A stretch of 64,000 nucleotides of DNA from NCBI GenBank assembly GCA_963814915.1, contig CAWFEI010000005.1, forward strand, positions 682,001 to 746,000, given 5' to 3'. The translations under genes and the position numbers were made by a program. The stretch comes from VRUE01 sp963814915 (GTDB lineage Bacteria; Actinomycetota; Thermoleophilia; Solirubrobacterales; 70-9). This document shows, piece after piece, positions 1 through 8,370 of this stretch; the first letter of the stretch is position 1; every line of letters starts with the position of its first letter. Below the pieces are notes generated by a model. It saw nothing but the letters and a program-made list of their open reading frames with translations. It made no database searches and was not told the DNA's origin.

Positions 1-537
1 CTCGCGCTCGACAGCGTCGAGGTCGGCGAGGACGCGATGCTGGGTGAGATCGGAGATGGCTTCAAGGTCGCGATGAGCGCCCTCGACAACGGCCGCTACA
101 GCGTCGCCGCCGGCTGCGTCGGCATCTGCGACGGCTGCGTCGACGCCTCGGTCGCCTACGCCACCGAGCGCGAACAGTTCGGCGTCCCGCTCGCCCGCTT
201 CCAGCTCGTGCAGGAGATGATCGCCGACATGATCGTCAAGCGCGACGCCTCGCGGATGCTGGTCTACCGCGCCGGCCTGCTCAAGGACGAAGGGCTGCCG
301 AACACGACCGAGACCTCGGTGGCCAAGCTGCACGCGACCGAGGCCGCGGTCGAGTGCGCCAACCTGGCGATCCAGGTGCACGGCGGCGCCGGCTACGTCG
401 ACGACTACCCGGTCGAGCGCTACCTGCGCGACGCCCGTGTGACCACGCTGTACGAGGGGACTTCGCAGATTCAGAAACTGATCATCGGCCGCGCCGCGAC
501 CGGGATCAACGCGATGACACCCCTCGAGGCCAAATAG
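1..537 (+). CDS. Acyl-CoA dehydrogenase, C-terminal part (5' end outside window)
   Basis: Flavin-dependent first step of fatty-acid beta-oxidation, oxidising acyl-CoA to trans-2-enoyl-CoA. The frame is open from base 1, so the N-terminal and middle domains lie outside the window. What remains is the C-terminal helical-bundle domain of the ACAD family: the IQVHGGAGY segment and, near the end, LRDARVTTLYEGTSQIQ, whose YEGT glutamate sits where short- and medium-chain acyl-CoA dehydrogenases carry the catalytic base. The gene ends six bases before an enoyl-CoA hydratase, so it is the first visible gene of a beta-oxidation operon. The family is certain; chain-length specificity cannot be read. 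Confidence 0.93.
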   Translation, partial: LALDSVEVGEDAMLGEIGDGFKVAMSALDNGRYSVAAGCVGICDGCVDASVAYATEREQFGVPLARFQLVQEMIADMIVKRDASRMLVYRAGLLKDEGLPNTTETSVAKLHATEAAVECANLAIQVHGGAGYVDDYPVERYLRDARVTTLYEGTSQIQKLIIGRAATGINAMTPLEAK

Positions 538-542
538 AGGCC

Positions 543-1313
543 GTGGAGAATCTGGTCGAGAGCTCGCGCGACGGCCACGTTGCGCTGCTGCGGCTGAACC
601 GGCCCGAGGTGCGCAACGCCCTCTCGCCGGAGATGATGGAACAGCTCGCGGCGGAGCTGGAGCGGCTCGACCCCGACCCTGACACCCGCTGCATCGTGAT
701 CGCCGGCTCGGAGAGGGTCTTCGCCGCCGGGGCGGACATCAAGGCGCTCAGCGAACGCAGCTTCGCCGACGCGCTGAGCCACCCGGCGGCCTCCTTCTGG
801 CGTCGCATCGCCGCGATCAAGACGCCGCTGATCGCGGCCGTCTCGGGGTTCGCGCTCGGCGGCGGCTGCGAGCTGGCGCTCGCCTGCGACATGATCGTCG
901 CCTCCGCCACGGCCCGCTTCGGCCAGCCGGAGATCACCCTCGGGATCATTCCCGGCGGCGGCGGCACGCAGCGCCTCGCGCGGGTGGTGGGCAAGCAGCG
1001 GGCGATGGAGTACGTCCTCACCGGCCGCCAGTTCGACGCCGACATGGCGCTGGAGATGGGCCTGATCAACAAGGTCGCGAAGAAGCGCAGCTGGCTCGAG
1101 GAGGCAATGGCGCTCGCCCACACCGTCGCCGAGCGGCCGCCGATCGCCGCGCGCCTCGGCAAGCAGGCCGTCCTCTCCGCCGAGGAGACGGCGATCTCGG
1201 CCGGGCTGGAGAACGAGCGGCGGCTCTACGAGATCGCGATGGCGACTGAGGACAGGGTCGAGGGCATGCAGGCCTTCCTCGAAAAGCGAGAGCCCAACTT
1301 CGAGGGGAAATGA
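543..1313 (+). CDS. Enoyl-CoA hydratase/isomerase (crotonase family)
   Basis: Hydrates 2-enoyl-CoA to 3-hydroxyacyl-CoA, beta-oxidation step two. The 256-residue protein has normal crotonase length. RLNRPEVRNAL lies near residue 17, the first oxyanion-hole segment FAAGADIK near 61, the second (ALGGGCELALACDM) near 106, and the catalytic-glutamate region PGGGGTQRL near 138. The start is GTG at 543; longer readings into the upstream dehydrogenase gene would add unrelated sequence. Its TGA overlaps the ATG of the next gene (ATGA), indicating translational coupling with the 3-hydroxyacyl-CoA dehydrogenase. Substrate range is not determinable. Confidence 0.94.
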   Translation: MENLVESSRDGHVALLRLNRPEVRNALSPEMMEQLAAELERLDPDPDTRCIVIAGSERVFAAGADIKALSERSFADALSHPAASFWRRIAAIKTPLIAAVSGFALGGGCELALACDMIVASATARFGQPEITLGIIPGGGGTQRLARVVGKQRAMEYVLTGRQFDADMALEMGLINKVAKKRSWLEEAMALAHTVAERPPIAARLGKQAVLSAEETAISAGLENERRLYEIAMATEDRVEGMQAFLEKREPNFEGK

Positions 1314-2506
1314 CCGCGGTCGGCCGGGTCGGGGTCGTCGGGGCCGGCACGATGGGCGCCGGGATCGCCCAGATCGCCGCCCTCGGCGGCTACGAGACGC
1401 GCCTGCACGATCCCGTTCCGGCCGCGCTGGAAGACGGGATCGAGCGCCTCCACGCCGCACTGACGAAAGGCGCCCAGAAGGGCCGCTGGGGCGAGGACGA
1501 TGCCGAGGCGGCGAGCGCCAGGACCGGGGCCGCGGCGAGCCTCGCCGACCTCGCCGAATGCGACCTGGTTGTCGAGGCGGCGCCGGAGGACCTGGAGCTG
1601 AAGCGCGAGCTGTTCGCGGCGCTGGCCGAGGCCTGCGGACCGGAGGCGATCCTCGCCAGCAACACCTCCTCGCTACCGGTGACGGCGATCGCGGCCGAGG
1701 CGCCGCATCCCGAGCGGGTCGTCGGGATGCACTTCTTCAATCCACCGGCCCTGATGAAGCTCGTCGAGGTCGTCTCCACCAAACACTCCGACGAGGCAGC
1801 TCTCGAGGCCACCGAGGAGGTCGGTCGTCGCATGGGCCGCACGCCGATCCGCGCCAAGGACAGCCCCGGCTTCATCGCCAACCGGCTCGCCCGCCCGTTC
1901 AGCCTCGAGTCGCTGCGGATGCTCGCCGACGGCATCGCCGACGCGGCGACGATCGACCGCGTCGCGCGGATCGGCGGCGGCTTTCGGATGGGGCCATTCG
2001 AGCTGATCGACCTGATCGGCCTCGACGTCAACCTCAGCGTCGCCCGGTCCTTCTTCAACCAGGGCGGCGAGCCGGAGCGCTGGCGCCCCAGCCCGATCCA
2101 GGAACGGATGGTCGCCGAGGGGCTGCTCGGCCGCAAGAGCGGCCGCGGCTTCTATGAGTACGGCGACGGGCCGCACCGCGAAGCCGACCCCGAGCCGGGC
2201 ATCGAAGCGCCGACGCTCGACCCGGCGGCGCTGGCGAAGATCGACCCCGCCGCGGAGGCGATCCTCTCCCGCCTGCTGGCCCAGATCGCCAACGAGGCGG
2301 CCTTCGCGCTCGACGAGGAGATCGGCTCGCCCGCCGACATGGACACGGCGATGCGACTTGGCTTCAACTGGCCGCTCGGCCCGCTGGAGCTGACCGAGAT
2401 GATCGGCCCCGCCCGGGCCGCCGAGCTGCTGGCGGAGCTTCAGGGGGCGCACGGCGACGCCTACCGGCCGGCACCCCGGCTCGCGGCCACCGCCGCAGGC
2501 CGATGA
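1310..2506 (+). CDS. 3-hydroxyacyl-CoA dehydrogenase (duplicated C-terminal domain)
   Basis: NAD-dependent third step of beta-oxidation. The 398-residue protein has an N-terminal Rossmann domain with GAGTMGAGIAQIA near residue 8, SNTSSLP near 120 and the catalytic-His segment VVGMHFFNPP near 141. Two helical C-terminal 3HCDH domains follow, beginning around DSPGFIANRL (about 185) and around LLAQIANEAAFALDEEIG (about 322), the bidomain layout of PaaH/HbdA-like enzymes. It overlaps both neighbours by four bases, so the acyl-CoA dehydrogenase, hydratase, dehydrogenase and alkyl-sulfatase-like genes form one operon. The family is confident; the pathway substrate is inferred. Confidence 0.95.
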   Translation: MTAVGRVGVVGAGTMGAGIAQIAALGGYETRLHDPVPAALEDGIERLHAALTKGAQKGRWGEDDAEAASARTGAAASLADLAECDLVVEAAPEDLELKRELFAALAEACGPEAILASNTSSLPVTAIAAEAPHPERVVGMHFFNPPALMKLVEVVSTKHSDEAALEATEEVGRRMGRTPIRAKDSPGFIANRLARPFSLESLRMLADGIADAATIDRVARIGGGFRMGPFELIDLIGLDVNLSVARSFFNQGGEPERWRPSPIQERMVAEGLLGRKSGRGFYEYGDGPHREADPEPGIEAPTLDPAALAKIDPAAEAILSRLLAQIANEAAFALDEEIGSPADMDTAMRLGFNWPLGPLELTEMIGPARAAELLAELQGAHGDAYRPAPRLAATAAGR

Positions 2507-4329
2507 GCGAGCGGGACTTCGAGCAGGCGCGTCGCGGCCTCGTCGCCTCGTTCGACCCACCAGTGGTCAAGGACGAGCGCGGTCGGACCGTTTGGGACCT
2601 GCGCCCCTATGACTTCCTCGACGGCGAGCAGCCCGCGAGCGTCGACCCGAACCTCTGGCAGCAGGGCCGCCTGAACCGGATCGCCGGGCTCTTCGAGATG
2701 GCGCCGGGCTTCTACCAACTGCGCGGCTTCGACCTCTCGAACATGCACGTGATCGAGGGCGAACGCGGAATCGTCGTAATCGACCCGCTGATCTCGGCCG
2801 AGACCGCGGCCGCGGCCCTCGCCCTCTACCGCAAGCAGCGCGGCGAGCGGCCCGTGACCGGACTGATTTACACGCACAGCCATGTCGACCACTTCGGCGG
2901 CGCCCGCGGCGTCGTCTCGGCCACGGCGGTCGAATCGGGCGAGGTCCCGGTCCTTGCCCCAGCCGGCTTCCTCCATCACGCGGTCAGCGAGAACGTCTTC
3001 GCCGGCACCGCGATGGCCCGCCGCGCCGGCTACATGTACGGGGCGCTGCTCGAACGCGGCGCCACCGGCCAGGTCGGCTCCGGGCTCGGACAGACGACCT
3101 CGCTGGGGACGGTCACGCTGATCCCGCCGACGGTCGAGATCGCCGCGACGGGCCAGACGGAGACGGTCGACGGCGTGCGCATGTCCTTCCAGCTCACCCC
3201 CGGCACCGAGGCCCCGGCCGAGATGAACATCCACTTCCCCCGGGCGCAGGCGCTCTGCGTTGCCGACAACGTCGCCCGCTCGATGCACAACATCCTTACC
3301 CCGCGGGGCGCCCTGGTCCGCGATCCGCGCATCTGGGCGCGCTACCTCGACGAGGCAATCGAGCTCTTCGGCAAGGACTCAGAGGTCCTCTTCAGCGGCC
3401 ACCACTGGCCCTGCTGGGGAAGCGAGCGGATCGCCGACCTGCTGGAAAAGCAGCGCGACCTCTACGCCTACCTGCACGACCAGACCCTGCGCCTGCTCAA
3501 CAAGGGCTACACCGGGCCCGAGATCGCCGAGTCGATCGAACTGCCGCCGAGCCTCGCCGAGGAGTGGCATTGCCGCGAGTTCTACGGCTCGATCAGCCAC
3601 AACACGAAGGCGATCTACCAGCGCTACATGGGCTGGTTCGACGGCAACCCCGCGCACCTTTGGGAGCACCCACCGCGGGAGCGGGCACGCCGCTACGTCG
3701 AGTTCATGGGCGGCGCCGACGCGGTGCTGGAGAAAGCGCGGGGCTCGCTTGCGCAAGGCGACCTCCGCTGGGTCGCCGAGGTCGTCAACCACGTCGTCTA
3801 CGCCGAGCCCGAGAACGAGGCCGCGCGCGAGCTACAGGCTGAGGCGCTCGAGCGGCTCGGTCATGGGGCCGAAAACGCCACCTGGCGCAACTTCTTCCTT
3901 ACGGGCGCCAGGGAGCTGCGCGAGGGGATCGGCGCCACGCCGACCTCGCCCGCCCCACCCGACGTCGTCGCCAACCTCTCGGTCGAGCAGCTGCTCGACG
4001 CGATGGCGATCCGGCTCGACGGCCCACGCGCGGCGCGCACAAGCCTGCGAATCGATTGGGTCGTCGCCGACCCCGACGAGGCGCACGCCCTGACCGTGCG
4101 CAACGGCGTCCTGCATCGCCGCCCCGGCCGGCACGATCCGGCCGCGGACGCGGTCCTGCGCGTCGACCGTGAAGCGCTCGACCAGCTGCTGCTCAAAACC
4201 GCCGACATCGCGGAGCTGGCGCAGGGAGGCCGCCTTCAGGTCGAGGGCGACGGCGAGAAGCTGGGCGAGCTGCTCGGCCTGCTCGACGAGCCAGATCCGG
4301 GCTTCCCGATCGTCACGCCGCGAGCTTAG
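2503..4329 (+). CDS. Alkyl sulfatase-like metallo-beta-lactamase fold hydrolase (SdsA1/BDS1 type)
   Basis: Predicted zinc hydrolase of alkyl sulfate esters, releasing a fatty alcohol and sulfate. The 608 residues match the SdsA1 family. The N-terminal MBL domain has the zinc motif THSHVDHFGGARG (His125, His127, Asp129, His130) and a further histidine region at FSGHHWPCWG; an alkyl-sulfatase dimerisation domain follows at about residues 370-500, then a C-terminal SCP2-like lipid-binding domain. No signal peptide is visible, unlike secreted Pseudomonas SdsA1, so it may be cytoplasmic. It overlaps the dehydrogenase gene by four bases, which would link desulfation of a surfactant-like chain with oxidation of the product; that link is inference. 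Confidence 0.9.
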   Translation: MSERDFEQARRGLVASFDPPVVKDERGRTVWDLRPYDFLDGEQPASVDPNLWQQGRLNRIAGLFEMAPGFYQLRGFDLSNMHVIEGERGIVVIDPLISAETAAAALALYRKQRGERPVTGLIYTHSHVDHFGGARGVVSATAVESGEVPVLAPAGFLHHAVSENVFAGTAMARRAGYMYGALLERGATGQVGSGLGQTTSLGTVTLIPPTVEIAATGQTETVDGVRMSFQLTPGTEAPAEMNIHFPRAQALCVADNVARSMHNILTPRGALVRDPRIWARYLDEAIELFGKDSEVLFSGHHWPCWGSERIADLLEKQRDLYAYLHDQTLRLLNKGYTGPEIAESIELPPSLAEEWHCREFYGSISHNTKAIYQRYMGWFDGNPAHLWEHPPRERARRYVEFMGGADAVLEKARGSLAQGDLRWVAEVVNHVVYAEPENEAARELQAEALERLGHGAENATWRNFFLTGARELREGIGATPTSPAPPDVVANLSVEQLLDAMAIRLDGPRAARTSLRIDWVVADPDEAHALTVRNGVLHRRPGRHDPAADAVLRVDREALDQLLLKTADIAELAQGGRLQVEGDGEKLGELLGLLDEPDPGFPIVTPRA

Positions 4330-4330
4330 C

Positions 4331-4348
4331 CCTCAGCCGCGGCTGAGG
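4331..4348. terminator. Perfect 18-base palindrome between convergent genes
   Basis: CCTCAGCC-GC-GGCTGAGG is a perfect inverted repeat that starts just after the alkyl-sulfatase-like stop codon and covers the 3' end of the convergent zinc-finger gene. It could terminate transcription from both sides. No long T-tract follows, as is common in high-GC actinobacteria. Confidence 0.5.
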
Positions 4349-4614
4349 CGGAACGCCATCTCGTCGACGTAGCACCAGCTCCAGTCCTCGCCCGGCTCGG
4401 CCGAGCGGATGATCGGGTGCTCGCTCTCGCGGAAGTGCGCCGTCGCGTGCTTGCCTTCGGAGTTGTCGCAGCAGCCGATGTGGCCGCAGCCCTGGCACAT
4501 GCGCAGGTGGACCCACTGCATGCCGAGCTTCAGGCACTCCTCGCAGCCCTCCACGTTCGCCGGCAGGTCGAAGTGCTGGACGGAGTCGATGTGGGTGCAT
4601 TCGGAAGCCGTCAC
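4333..4614 (-). CDS. UBP-type zinc-finger protein
   Basis: A 93-residue protein made almost entirely of a UBP-type (ZnF-UBP) zinc finger. Cysteine and histidine pairs occur in order: ECTH near residue 5, GCEEC near 23, MCQGCGHIGCCDN near 39, HATAHFRESEHP near 55. This matches the Cys/His pattern that in eukaryotic deubiquitinases binds the ubiquitin C-terminus. Bacterial stand-alone versions are common in actinobacteria but have no established substrate. Start is GTG at 4614. It is convergent with the upstream operon and divergent from greA. Family assignment is confident; function is unknown. Confidence 0.88.
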   Translation of the reverse strand: MTASECTHIDSVQHFDLPANVEGCEECLKLGMQWVHLRMCQGCGHIGCCDNSEGKHATAHFRESEHPIIRSAEPGEDWSWCYVDEMAFRLSRG

Positions 4615-4693
4615 CCGACCCTAGAGCATGGTGGCCATGGGGCAGGGCCGAACAGGCGCCGTCCAACCCGGCCCATCTGCAATTGTGCGCACG

Positions 4694-5176
4694 ATGAACG
4701 GCACCGATGGCAACGGGGAGCCGATCACCGAGGAGGGGATCGGCGCGCTGCGCGAGGAAATCGAGCAACTGGAGGGCCCGGCCCGCGTCGAGATGGCGGC
4801 GCGGATCAAGTTCGCCCGCGAAGAGGGTGACCTCAAGGAGAACGCCGAGTACCACATCGCCAAAGAGGATCAGGCCCACCTGGAGACCAAGATCAAGCGC
4901 CTGCGCGAGCGTCTGCGCACCGCGGTCGTCGTCGAGGCGGACCAAGACGCCGACCGCTTCGCCTTCGGTCGCACGGCGGAAGTCCTCGACGAGGAGAAAG
5001 GCGCGGTCAACACCTGGACCCTGGTCGGGTCGACCGAGGCCGACCTCGCCTCCGGCAAGCTATCCGCCGAGTCGCCGATCGGCCGTGCCCTGCTGGATGC
5101 CGAGCCCGGCAAGCCGGTCAAGGTCGAGACCCCGCGCGGCAACAAGACCTTTGTAGTCCAAAAACTGGTCCCCTAA
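4694..5176 (+). CDS. greA: Transcription elongation factor GreA
   Basis: Rescues backtracked RNA polymerase by stimulating transcript cleavage through the secondary channel. With ATG at 4694 the product has 160 residues, the usual GreA length; an in-frame ATG at 4628 would add 22 residues unlike the family. The N-terminal antiparallel coiled coil carries the acidic tip region EEGDLKENAEYH near residue 44, and the C-terminal FKBP-like domain ends in SPIGRALLDAEPGKPVKVETP. The last bases overlap the convergent trxB stop codon (TAA and TAG share CTAA). Confidence 0.95.
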   Translation: MNGTDGNGEPITEEGIGALREEIEQLEGPARVEMAARIKFAREEGDLKENAEYHIAKEDQAHLETKIKRLRERLRTAVVVEADQDADRFAFGRTAEVLDEEKGAVNTWTLVGSTEADLASGKLSAESPIGRALLDAEPGKPVKVETPRGNKTFVVQKLVP

Positions 5177-6180
5177 ACGGGCTTTGGGGCGACCTCAGTA
5201 GGCTCGCCTCCCGGCTGCCAGTGCGCCTCGGGGCTGGGCGGCGTGTCACGCAGGTACCACTCCGCGTCGAGGGCGCCCATGCAGCCGGTTCCGGCGGCGG
5301 TGACCGCCTGGCGATAGGTCCGGTCGACGACGTCGCCGACCGCGAAGACGCCCCCCAGATTGGTCTTGGTCGAGCCCGGCTGGGTGCGGATGTAGCCGTC
5401 CTCGTCGGTCTCGACCTGCTCGGCGACGATCTCCGATTTGGGGATGTGGCCGATCGCGACGAAGGCGCCTTCTGTGTCGAAGTCCTCGGTATCCCCCGTG
5501 TCCGCGTTACGCAGCCGGACGCGGCCGAGATTGCCGGCCTCGCCGGCGACAAACTCCTCGGGGACGAACGGGGTCTTGAGCTCGATGTTCTCCTGCTCTC
5601 GCGCCCGCTCCAGCATGATCTGCGAGGCGCGGAACTCGTCGCGGCGGTTGACGATCGTCAGGTCGCTGGCGAACTTGGAGACGAAGATCGCGTCCTCCAT
5701 GGCCGAGTCGCCGCCGCCGATCACGATCACTTTTTTGCCTTTGAAGAAGGCGCCGTCGCAGACGCCGCAGGTGGAGACGCCACAGCCGCTCAGCTCCAGC
5801 TCGCCCGGCACGCCGAGCCGTCGCGGCTCGGCGCCCATCGCGAGGATCACGGTTTTCGCAAGGTGCTCCTCGTCGCCGAGGAAGACCTTCTGCACGCCGC
5901 CATCGGAAAGCTCGACCCGATCGACGTCGTCGGTGACGAAGCGGGTGCCGAAGCGCTCCGCCTGGGCGCGGAACTGGTTCATCATCTCCGGCCCCATGAT
6001 CCCGTCGGGGTAGCCGGGGTAGTTCTCGACGTCGGTCGTGTTCTGCAGCTGGCCACCCCACTGGAAACCCTCGAAGACGAGCGGCTCAAGGTTGGCGCGC
6101 GCCGTGTAGAGGGCCGCCGTATAACCGGCCGGCCCACCGCCGACGATGATCACGTTCTCGACTTTTCCGGTCTCGCTCAT
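5173..6180 (-). CDS. trxB: Thioredoxin reductase (NADPH)
   Basis: FAD enzyme that passes electrons from NADPH to thioredoxin. 335 residues. The FAD-binding motif GGGPAG lies near residue 14, the redox-active pair is Cys138-Gly-Val-Cys141 (many TrxB have CATC), the NADPH motif GGGDSAMEDA lies near 154, and a second FAD motif FAVGDVVDRTYRQ lies near 285. Start is ATG at 6180. It overlaps convergent greA by three bases and is followed 18 bases later by a membrane-protein gene in the same direction, possibly one transcript. A ferredoxin/flavodoxin-type partner cannot be excluded from sequence alone. Confidence 0.94.
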   Translation of the reverse strand: MSETGKVENVIIVGGGPAGYTAALYTARANLEPLVFEGFQWGGQLQNTTDVENYPGYPDGIMGPEMMNQFRAQAERFGTRFVTDDVDRVELSDGGVQKVFLGDEEHLAKTVILAMGAEPRRLGVPGELELSGCGVSTCGVCDGAFFKGKKVIVIGGGDSAMEDAIFVSKFASDLTIVNRRDEFRASQIMLERAREQENIELKTPFVPEEFVAGEAGNLGRVRLRNADTGDTEDFDTEGAFVAIGHIPKSEIVAEQVETDEDGYIRTQPGSTKTNLGGVFAVGDVVDRTYRQAVTAAGTGCMGALDAEWYLRDTPPSPEAHWQPGGEPTEVAPKPV

Positions 6181-6198
6181 AGCCTCTGGCCAGTCTAA

Positions 6199-7323
6199 TC
6201 AGGCAGCGGTGGTATCCATTACTTCACTTTGTATAGTAACGCCTCTGTCCGCCGGCAGGCCCTCCTCTTCCCAGCGCACGACCCGCTTGCGCAACTGGAA
6301 GAAGGCGACGACACCGGGAGGGATGGGCAGCCAGAAGGCAACCAGGCGGTAGATCAGGATTGCCGGGAAGACCGTCTCCTCGGGGATGCCGAAGAGGACG
6401 AAGGCCCCGATCATGCCGGCGTCGACGGCGCCGACGCCCGCCGGGGCCAGCGGGAAGAGGTTCGCGACCATGCCGAGGAAGAAGCCCTGGACGACGACGG
6501 CAATTGGGACTTCGACGCCGAAGGCCTGGAACGAAGCCCAGAGGATGCCGATGTTGGCTGCCCAGAAGCCGGCCGCGCCGATCACGGCGAGCCCGCCGCG
6601 CGAGGGGTGGGCGAAGAGGCTGATCGCGAACCGGAAGCCCTCGGCGGCGATCGCCGGAACCTTGGCGGCGTTCGCCGCGATCGCCTGTGCCTTCTCGCCG
6701 GGAGCGTGTGCGGCGACGCGGCGGCTGAGGTCGGAAGGGATCAGCGCGAGGAGCAACCCGAGCACGAGCAGGGCGCCGGCGACCGCCGCCGGGATCACGG
6801 TCAGCTCGACCGAGTGCTTGCCGGGCAGGACGCCGGTGCGCAGCAGCACACCGAAGACAATCAGGGCCAGCGGGTAGAAGACGTAATGCAGGGCGAGGAA
6901 GGCGACCATCCGTTTGCCGACGTCGCGGCGACGCATGCCCGCCTTGCGCAGCGCCCAGTAGGTGAGCGCGATTCCTCCGGCCCCCGCCGCCGAGAAGAGC
7001 AGCGTCGCGGCGACTCCGGCCATGTTGATCTCGTAGGTCTCGCCCCAGGTGAGGCGCAGCACGTTGCCGCCGACGACGGCCTTGAAGAGAGCGATGTAGG
7101 TCCCGATCGCGATGACGTTGAAGCCGATCGCCACGGCGATCCAGGCGGCGTCCGCATCACCCAGCTTGCCCAGCGCGTTGCCCAGGCCGACCAGCTTCGG
7201 GAAGAGGAAGTAGATGCCGACGAGCAGCACGAGGACGATGAGCAGCGTCTGCACCACTCGTCTGGGCGTGAACAGCGGAAGTTCGAAGCCGCCGTTTTCG
7301 TTCGCCGGCTGCTCGGGAGGCAC
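6199..7323 (-). CDS. Lysylphosphatidylglycerol synthase TM-domain / YbhN-like membrane protein
   Basis: A 374-residue polytopic membrane protein of the LPG_synthase_TM (UPF0104/YbhN) family, with about eight hydrophobic segments and the family's glycine/proline-rich C-terminal motif FPLAPAGVGAVDAGMIGAF. No soluble aminoacyl-transfer domain is present, so it is not a complete MprF. Stand-alone members are proposed lipid or polyprenyl-phosphate flippases. Start GTG at 7323 is chosen because it lies 10 bases after the PAP2-like gene's stop; longer readings are out-of-frame shadows of that gene. The pairing with a phospholipid-phosphatase-like gene suggests lipid processing (inference). Confidence 0.85.
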   Translation of the reverse strand: MPPEQPANENGGFELPLFTPRRVVQTLLIVLVLLVGIYFLFPKLVGLGNALGKLGDADAAWIAVAIGFNVIAIGTYIALFKAVVGGNVLRLTWGETYEINMAGVAATLLFSAAGAGGIALTYWALRKAGMRRRDVGKRMVAFLALHYVFYPLALIVFGVLLRTGVLPGKHSVELTVIPAAVAGALLVLGLLLALIPSDLSRRVAAHAPGEKAQAIAANAAKVPAIAAEGFRFAISLFAHPSRGGLAVIGAAGFWAANIGILWASFQAFGVEVPIAVVVQGFFLGMVANLFPLAPAGVGAVDAGMIGAFVLFGIPEETVFPAILIYRLVAFWLPIPPGVVAFFQLRKRVVRWEEEGLPADRGVTIQSEVMDTTAA

Positions 7324-7333
7324 GCGGGAGACG

Positions 7334-8281
7334 CTACCCGTTCGCCAGGCGCTCGAGTCCCTGCAGGCGTCGATTGACCGCCAGCACGGCGGGCTCGGCG
7401 ATCCGCTCGCCGTGCTGGACCGCGGTGACGAGGCCGGCCCCGGCAAGCAGATCTGTGACGTAGTGCTCGCCGAGATAGACGAGGGCGAAGCCGAGCGTCA
7501 GCGCGTAGGCCCAACCCGCGGCACCGGGCCCACGGCCGGTCTCGGCGAGCGAGATCGCGGCGCTGAGCGAGGTGGCGAAGTGCAGCGAGGGCATCGCCGC
7601 CCAGGGGTTGCCGCCGAGCGCCCCATACATGGCCGGCCAGGCCGATTTCCAGGTTTCCTCGCCGACCTCGACCATGATCCGACGCACCTCTTCATTGCCG
7701 ATGTAGCCCTGCTCGGCGGCCCACCAGGGCGGCGCGGTCGGTGCCAGGAAGTAGACGGCGCAGCCGCTGTCGAAGACGGCGGCGAGACGGCGCGCGGCGC
7801 TGGGGAAGCGCTCCGGGTGGCGGAGGAGGATGAAGGCAAGCGCTACATAGGGCTCCAGGAACCAGAGCCAGTGAGCCCAGGTGAGGAAGCGGTTGAGCGT
7901 CGCCACCCGCGGCAGCCGGGCGAGTCCGCGCTGCAGGCGCAGGTTCGGCAACTGGCCGAAGCCGATCGCCCGGTCGGCGACGATCGGGTAGTGGATCTTC
8001 AGCCGGGCGCGCAGCCCCTGCGGATCGTCGTAAGGAAGCTCGTGGACCATCGTGAAGGCCCACATCTGCAGGGCGTACATGGCGACGTCGCGCTTGCGCG
8101 AGCGCGGCCGCAGGACGGCCAGCCCGAGCGGGCCGGAGGCGCAGGCGGCAATCGTCACCGCGGCGGGGACGCGGGCCCGGCGGCGCAGCAGCGGCGTCGC
8201 GATCGCAGCGCCGATGGTCGCCACCGCCCCGGCGCGCACCGCCCTGCGCAACGCCGGAGATGGGCCAGATCGCCTCCGCAT
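7334..8281 (-). CDS. PAP2 / AUR1-like membrane phosphatase or phosphotransferase
   Basis: 315-residue membrane protein of the PAP2/AUR1-like branch. The acid-phosphatase motifs are clear: AMPSLHFA with His234, and LGEHYVTDLLAG with His273 and Asp277, the nucleophile and charge-relay residues of the superfamily. Six or so membrane segments surround them. Actinobacterial relatives act in inositol-phospholipid or other lipid head-group chemistry, but the substrate cannot be read here. ATG at 8281 begins the conserved region; extension upstream gives only arginine-rich shadow sequence. A good -10 box 11 bases before the ATG suggests a nearly leaderless mRNA. Confidence 0.85.
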   Translation of the reverse strand: MRRRSGPSPALRRAVRAGAVATIGAAIATPLLRRRARVPAAVTIAACASGPLGLAVLRPRSRKRDVAMYALQMWAFTMVHELPYDDPQGLRARLKIHYPIVADRAIGFGQLPNLRLQRGLARLPRVATLNRFLTWAHWLWFLEPYVALAFILLRHPERFPSAARRLAAVFDSGCAVYFLAPTAPPWWAAEQGYIGNEEVRRIMVEVGEETWKSAWPAMYGALGGNPWAAMPSLHFATSLSAAISLAETGRGPGAAGWAYALTLGFALVYLGEHYVTDLLAGAGLVTAVQHGERIAEPAVLAVNRRLQGLERLANG

Positions 8282-8291
8282 GAGGTCGGCG

Positions 8292-8297
8292 AGTATA
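8292..8297 (-). promoter_or_regulatory. -10 box of the PAP2-like gene
   Basis: TATACT on the minus strand ends 11 bases before the ATG at 8281, which would give a 5' leader of only a few bases. No good -35 hexamer is visible at the usual distance. Confidence 0.4.
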
Positions 8298-8355
8298 GGA
8301 CGACCCCCGCCGTCGCCGGGCGACGTGCGCGCTGCGGGTCGCCGCCTTGCGTGAT

Positions 8356-8361
8356 TAGAAT
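8356..8361 (+). promoter_or_regulatory. Candidate -10 box of the pseudo-oxidase operon
   Basis: TAGAAT lies 10 bases before the TTG start at 8371, compatible with leaderless or near-leaderless transcription of the operon. No -35 match is seen and there is no Shine-Dalgarno sequence before the TTG. Confidence 0.35.
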
Positions 8362-8370
8362 GGCCGCGCT

